This document shows positions 55,873 to 59,727 of a stretch of DNA of 59,727 bases, one piece after another (the first letter of the stretch is position 1; each line of letters begins with the position of its first letter). The DNA lies in assembly GCA_024281675.1 (NCBI GenBank), contig JAMXAG010000017.1, positions 1 to 59,727 of the forward strand. Direction: 5' to 3'. A program made the translations under genes and the position numbers. Under the pieces are notes generated by a model, which made no database searches, was not told the DNA's origin, and saw only the letters and a list, made by a program, of their open reading frames with translations. The stretch comes from Nitrosomonas sp. GTDB lineage: Bacteria > Pseudomonadota > Gammaproteobacteria > Burkholderiales > Nitrosomonadaceae.

Positions 55873-58113
55873 TTGAACTTAAAAATCAATTATTCATTGC
55901 AAAAAAAAATAAACTTTATTGCGATGTCGATCAGCTGTCTTTTTTTACTGACTTCGTGTGAGTTGAATGTTTGGAATAATCCGTATTCAGAGAAGGATGC
56001 TCAAAAGAATGCTTTATACAGTGTATTTAGCGAACGACCCAAGCATCTTGATCCAGTGCAATCGTATAGTTCAAGTGAGATTCAGTTTACTGCGCAGATT
56101 TATGAGCCACCGCTACAGTATCATTATCTCAAACGTCCTTTTACATTGATTCCAGCGACTGCAAAAGAGCTTCCAGCGATTCAGTATTTGGATAAAAATG
56201 GAAATTTAATATCGGGTGAGTCTGTTGACGAGATAGCTTATAGTGTTTACCAAATTACTATTGTTCCTGGTATTTTGTATCAACCGCATCCCGCATTTGC
56301 AAAAGATGAAAGCGATCAGTGGCTTTATCATCAACTCAGCGAGCAAGAGATAGCCAAAGCTTCCAAACCAGCTGATTTTCCTCGAACAGGTACGCGTGAG
56401 TTAGTAGCAGAAGACTATGTTTATCAAATTAAACGCTTGGCACATCCGAGATTACATTCGCCAATTTTTGAGTTAATGGCAGACTATATCATCGGACTTA
56501 GGGAATATGCTACGTTATTAAAGCAGGTAGATTCACAGACAATGCACAATCATCATTTGGATTTGAGAAAGTATTCATTAGATGGGTTGGAGGTGGTTGA
56601 TGATTATACCTATCGCATTAAAATTAAAGGGAAATATCCACAATTTGCTTATTGGTTGGCAATGCCATTTTTTGCTCCAATTCCATGGGAAGCTGATTTG
56701 TTTTACTCACAGCCAGGATTGATACAGAAAAATTTAACGTTGGATTGGTTTCCGGTAGGTACTGGGCCTTATATGTTGACAGAGAATAATCCGAACTTGC
56801 GTATGGTGTTGGAGAAGAATCCAAATTTTCATGAAGAGCGCTATCCTGTTGATGGAATGCCCGGAGACGAAGAGAAAGGATTGCTGGTTGATGCAAATAA
56901 GAAGCTTCCATTGATCGATAAAGTCATTTTTACACGTGAGAAAGAAAATATTCCACGATGGAACAAATTCTTGCAAGGATATTATGATGCAGCTGGAATT
57001 GGTTCAGATAGTTTTGATCAGGCGGTACAATTGACGGGGCAGGGGGAAGCTATGGTCACACAAGAAATGGCTGAGCAAGGTATTCGATTGGAAACGACAG
57101 TTGCTGTTTCAACCTATTACATGGGGTTCAACATGTTGAATCCGATCGTGGGTGATGGTGGCAGTCGTGCCAAAGAACGTGAGGCGGCAAGGAAATTGCG
57201 TCAAGCGATTTCCATTGCAGTAGACTATGAAGAGTTTATATCGATTTTTGCGAATGGTCGTGGTTTGGTGGCGCATGGACCGATTGCTCCAGGTATTATA
57301 GGGTATCGAGATGGTAAGGAAGGTGTGAATCCAATTGTTTATGATTGGATCGATGGACAAGCTAAGAGAAAACCGATCGAAGCCGCAAAAAAGCTCTTGG
57401 AAGAAGCGGGATATCCTAATGGCATCAATCAAGAGACCGGGTCACCGTTGGTGCTTTATTACGACGTTACGGCGCGTAGTGCTGACGACAAATCTAAACT
57501 GGATTGGATGCGTAAGCAATTTCAGAAACTTAATATTCAGTTGGTAGTGCGCAGCACGGATTACAATCGATTTCAAGACAAGATCCGTAAAGGCAACGCA
57601 CAAATTTTTGAGTGGGGGTGGAACGCGGATTATCCAGATGCTGAGAATTTTTTGTTTTTGTTATATGGGCCGCAACGAAAGGTCGGCAATAGTGGTGAAA
57701 ATGCGGCAAATTATGATAACGGTGAATATAATCAATTCTTTGAAAGAATGAAGAATATGGATGATAGTCCAGAAAGACAACGGTTGATTGATCGCATGGT
57801 GGAGATATTGCGTTATGATGCGCCATGGTTATGGGGTTATCATCCAAAGGATTTCGGTTTGTATCATGCTTGGTATCAGAATGTGAAGCCGAATAGGATA
57901 TCCAATAATACGCTTAAGTATTTCAAAATTGACGGAGATACGCGACAAAACAAACAAAGAGAATGGAACACGCCTGTAGTTGGGCCTGTTTTAATATTTT
58001 TTGTGTTGTTGGTGGTCGGAGGTATTCCGGCAATAGTTGCTTTTCGGCGTCGAGAGAAAAGTACGGCAATACTAGGTTACATAGATATGAAGCGTGTAAA
58101 TAATAATGTTTGA
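55873..58113 (+). CDS. Oligopeptide-type ABC transporter substrate-binding lipoprotein with C-terminal helix
   Basis: A family 5 solute-binding protein of 746 residues, larger than the usual 530-600. The lipobox is LLTSCE near residue 29. FSERPKHLDPVQSYSSSEIQ is the typical SBP_bac_5 start, LDWFPVGTGPYMLTENNP the hinge region, and EWGWNADYPDAENFL the late signature. Unusually, a membrane helix (VLIFFVLLVVGGIPAIVAF) and a basic tail end the protein, so it would be tethered at both ends. The start may be TTG 55873 or ATG 55924. It overlaps the permease gene by eight bases. Confidence 0.87.
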   Translation: MNLKINYSLQKKINFIAMSISCLFLLTSCELNVWNNPYSEKDAQKNALYSVFSERPKHLDPVQSYSSSEIQFTAQIYEPPLQYHYLKRPFTLIPATAKELPAIQYLDKNGNLISGESVDEIAYSVYQITIVPGILYQPHPAFAKDESDQWLYHQLSEQEIAKASKPADFPRTGTRELVAEDYVYQIKRLAHPRLHSPIFELMADYIIGLREYATLLKQVDSQTMHNHHLDLRKYSLDGLEVVDDYTYRIKIKGKYPQFAYWLAMPFFAPIPWEADLFYSQPGLIQKNLTLDWFPVGTGPYMLTENNPNLRMVLEKNPNFHEERYPVDGMPGDEEKGLLVDANKKLPLIDKVIFTREKENIPRWNKFLQGYYDAAGIGSDSFDQAVQLTGQGEAMVTQEMAEQGIRLETTVAVSTYYMGFNMLNPIVGDGGSRAKEREAARKLRQAISIAVDYEEFISIFANGRGLVAHGPIAPGIIGYRDGKEGVNPIVYDWIDGQAKRKPIEAAKKLLEEAGYPNGINQETGSPLVLYYDVTARSADDKSKLDWMRKQFQKLNIQLVVRSTDYNRFQDKIRKGNAQIFEWGWNADYPDAENFLFLLYGPQRKVGNSGENAANYDNGEYNQFFERMKNMDDSPERQRLIDRMVEILRYDAPWLWGYHPKDFGLYHAWYQNVKPNRISNNTLKYFKIDGDTRQNKQREWNTPVVGPVLIFFVLLVVGGIPAIVAFRRREKSTAILGYIDMKRVNNNV

Positions 58114-59086
58114 CTATATTGCGCGACGTATTCTGTATGCTATTCCAATTTTAATTGGCGTAAACTTGATTACTTTTGCGCTTTTTTTTGTTGTGAATAC
58201 GCCTGATGATATGGCGCGTATGCAGTTGGGGATTAAGCACGTAACTCCAGAAGCGATAGAAAAATGGAAATCTGATAAAGGCTATGACAAGCCATTGTTT
58301 TTTAATCAACAAAAAGAAAATTTAGGGAACAAATTGACTGAGACAATTTTCTTTGAAAAATCGGTTGCAATGTTTTTGTTTGAATTTGGTAGGGCAGATG
58401 ATGGACGTGATATTGCCGAGGAAATGAAATCACGCATGTTACCTAGTTTGGCAATTGCAGTTCCAGTGTTTTTTCTAGGACTAATAAGCTATGTAAGTTT
58501 CGCATTGCTGATGGTTTTTTTTCGAGCCACTTATATTGATTTCTGGGGTATGGTTTTGTGTGTGGCATTGATGTCGATTTCAGGCTTGTTTTATATCATT
58601 TCGGGGCAGTTTTTGTTAGGAAAATTGTGGCGTTTAGTACCTATTTCGGGATATGGAGATGGACTTGACGTCAGTAAATTTCTGGTATTGCCTGTGATTA
58701 TTGGAATATTGAGCAGCGCAGGAGCAAATATTCGTTGGTATCGAACTATTTTCTTGGAGGAAATGAATAAAGATTATGTGCGTACAGCGCGCGCCAAAGG
58801 ATTGGCAGAGTATTTGGTATTGTTCAAACATGTTTTGAAAAATGCGATGATTCCAATTATGACTGGGGCAATTGCAGTTGTGCCGCTACTATTTATGGGA
58901 AGCTTGCTAATCGAATCATTTTTTGGTGTTCCCGGTCTAGGTAGTTATACGATTGATGCGATCAACTCCCAGGACTTTGCTATTGTTCGGTCAATGGTAT
59001 TCTTGGGATCCATGCTTTATATCATCGGACTTATTTTGACGGATATATCTTATACCTTAGTTGATCCACGCATCCGCCTGATTTAA
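58106..59086 (+). CDS. ABC transporter permease, OppB/DppB type
   Basis: The 326-residue permease has about six helices. It starts FDYIARRILYAIPILIGVNLITFALFF, the standard OppB N-terminus, and has the EAA loop DYVRTARAKGLAEYLVLFKHVLKNAMIP that docks the ATPase. An extra periplasmic stretch of about 70 residues follows the first helix, as in YejB-like proteins. A second permease and ATPases would be expected next, but tRNA genes follow instead, so the remaining subunits must be encoded elsewhere or be missing. Confidence 0.9.
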   Translation: MFDYIARRILYAIPILIGVNLITFALFFVVNTPDDMARMQLGIKHVTPEAIEKWKSDKGYDKPLFFNQQKENLGNKLTETIFFEKSVAMFLFEFGRADDGRDIAEEMKSRMLPSLAIAVPVFFLGLISYVSFALLMVFFRATYIDFWGMVLCVALMSISGLFYIISGQFLLGKLWRLVPISGYGDGLDVSKFLVLPVIIGILSSAGANIRWYRTIFLEEMNKDYVRTARAKGLAEYLVLFKHVLKNAMIPIMTGAIAVVPLLFMGSLLIESFFGVPGLGSYTIDAINSQDFAIVRSMVFLGSMLYIIGLILTDISYTLVDPRIRLI

Positions 59087-59175
59087 CTTATCAATGAGAT
59101 GAATGTTATGGCGGTATTGGGGGTTGTGGTATGCATATATTTTCAATCTATCTACAGTACTGTATTACTATCAGA

Positions 59176-59204
59176 TTGACTTATAGCAGTAAAATATTCA
59201 TAAT
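59176..59204 (+). promoter_or_regulatory. Sigma-70 promoter of the tRNA-Tyr-Gly-Thr-tuf unit
   Basis: TTGACT at 59176-59181 and CATAAT at 59199-59204 with a 17-base spacer, followed by a G+C-rich tcgcgg discriminator about 14 bases ahead of tRNA-Tyr. GC-rich discriminators are typical of stringently controlled stable-RNA promoters. Confidence 0.75.
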
Positions 59205-59218
59205 TCGCGGTTTCGCTT

Positions 59219-59304
<86 letters not shown>

Positions 59305-59389
59305 GTCAATTGGTTAGTGGTAAAAATGTATGGCCTAGCGAGGTTGTATATTTTGCAAGTGATGGTAAAGGCTATTCTTTGTGGTTATT

Positions 59390-59463
59390 GCGGGTGTAGC
59401 TCAATGGTAGAGCAGAAGCCTTCCAAGCTTACGACGAGGGTTCGATTCCCTTCACCCGCTCCA
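59390..59463 (+). tRNA. tRNA-Gly (anticodon UCC)
   Basis: 74-base cloverleaf: GCGGGTG acceptor pairs with CACCCGC, T discriminator, encoded CCA. The anticodon loop CTTCCAA contains TCC. The D arm is the short TAGCTCAATGGTAGAGC form usual for tRNA-Gly. Confidence 0.97.
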
Positions 59464-59517
59464 ATTTGTGTAAGTATCATTGCGAAACGGAATAAAGCAT
59501 TAAATAGAGTTATGCTT

Positions 59518-59592
<75 letters not shown>

Positions 59593-59651
59593 TAGGCTAG
59601 ATTAGATTATTGTGAATTAAAGGGTTTAGTACGTAAAAAAGGGAGCGGAAC

Positions 59652-59727
59652 ATGGCGAAGAGTAAATTTGAGCGGTCGAAGCCACACGTAAATGTAGGGA
59701 CGATAGGTCATGTGGATCATGGTAAGA
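59652..59727 (+). CDS. tuf: Elongation factor Tu, 5' part only
   Basis: The first 25 codons run into the window edge: [19 protein letters not shown] then HVDHGK, the EF-Tu N-terminus and the start of its GTP-binding P-loop (GHVDHGKT). The ribosome site GGGAGCGGAAC precedes the ATG. The tRNA-Tyr-Gly-Thr-tuf order is the conserved tufB locus, normally continuing with tRNA-Trp, secE and nusG. Confidence 0.97.
   Translation, partial: MAKSKFERSKPHVNVGTIGHVDHGK

Overview
The window reads as a betaproteobacterial chromosome segment, most likely from the Nitrosomonadaceae (Nitrosomonas-like). This is inferred from gene order and protein style (accA-tilS; ndk-rlmN-pilW-rodZ-ispG-hisS-yfgM-bamB-der; tRNA-Tyr-Gly-Thr-tuf). 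No ammonia-oxidation gene lies here, so the genus is not proven.

Bases 1-617 are a non-coding accessory scar beside the 3' end of a tRNA-Ser(GCU) gene. It holds a frameshifted remnant of a MmeI/YeeA-type DNA methylase, a perfect 30-bp inverted repeat and a terminator. lysC lies upstream of the tRNA on the minus strand. From 11.1 kb down to 2.1 kb, also minus strand, runs an eight-gene cluster in which nearly every gene overlaps the next: a tandem nucleotidyltransferase, GtrA flippase, GT2 glycosyltransferase, a small GDPD-like phosphodiesterase, a membrane GT-C/P-loop kinase fusion, a HAD phosphatase, a class II aldolase and a polytopic membrane protein. It looks like an uncharacterised surface-glycan or phospho-glycan pathway.

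Next come a half-size GDT1-type cation transporter, an OafA-type acyltransferase, and an AT-rich pair formed by an ABC/OLD-like ATPase and a small PD-(D/E)XK-like protein. That pair is the best candidate for an undescribed defence system. It is followed by roxA, an exported msrB, accA-tilS and rmlBD.

From 21.4 to 34.1 kb the plus strand is mainly housekeeping: a small lipoprotein, thioesterase, EI24 and DUF3025 proteins, then the long ndk-to-der block for nucleotide supply, rRNA/tRNA modification, pilus assembly, cell shape, isoprenoid synthesis, histidine charging and outer-membrane assembly. From 34.1 to 40.6 kb the minus strand carries mdh, an exported copper-radical oxidase with all copper ligands, ppk1 and an exported PQQ-type sugar dehydrogenase. 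A lysine/peptidoglycan pair (dapC-dapD) and a Na+/H+ antiporter follow.

The block 45.0-49.3 kb (moeB-like, ctpA, envC, gpmA) faces a rhodanese-grxC-secB-SH3-gpsA operon. Then come hupB with a clear sigma-70 promoter, tRNA-Val and tRNA-Asp, ppiD converging on fabI, and an incomplete peptide ABC transporter (binding protein plus one permease). The window ends with tRNA-Tyr, tRNA-Gly, tRNA-Thr and the first 76 bases of tuf.
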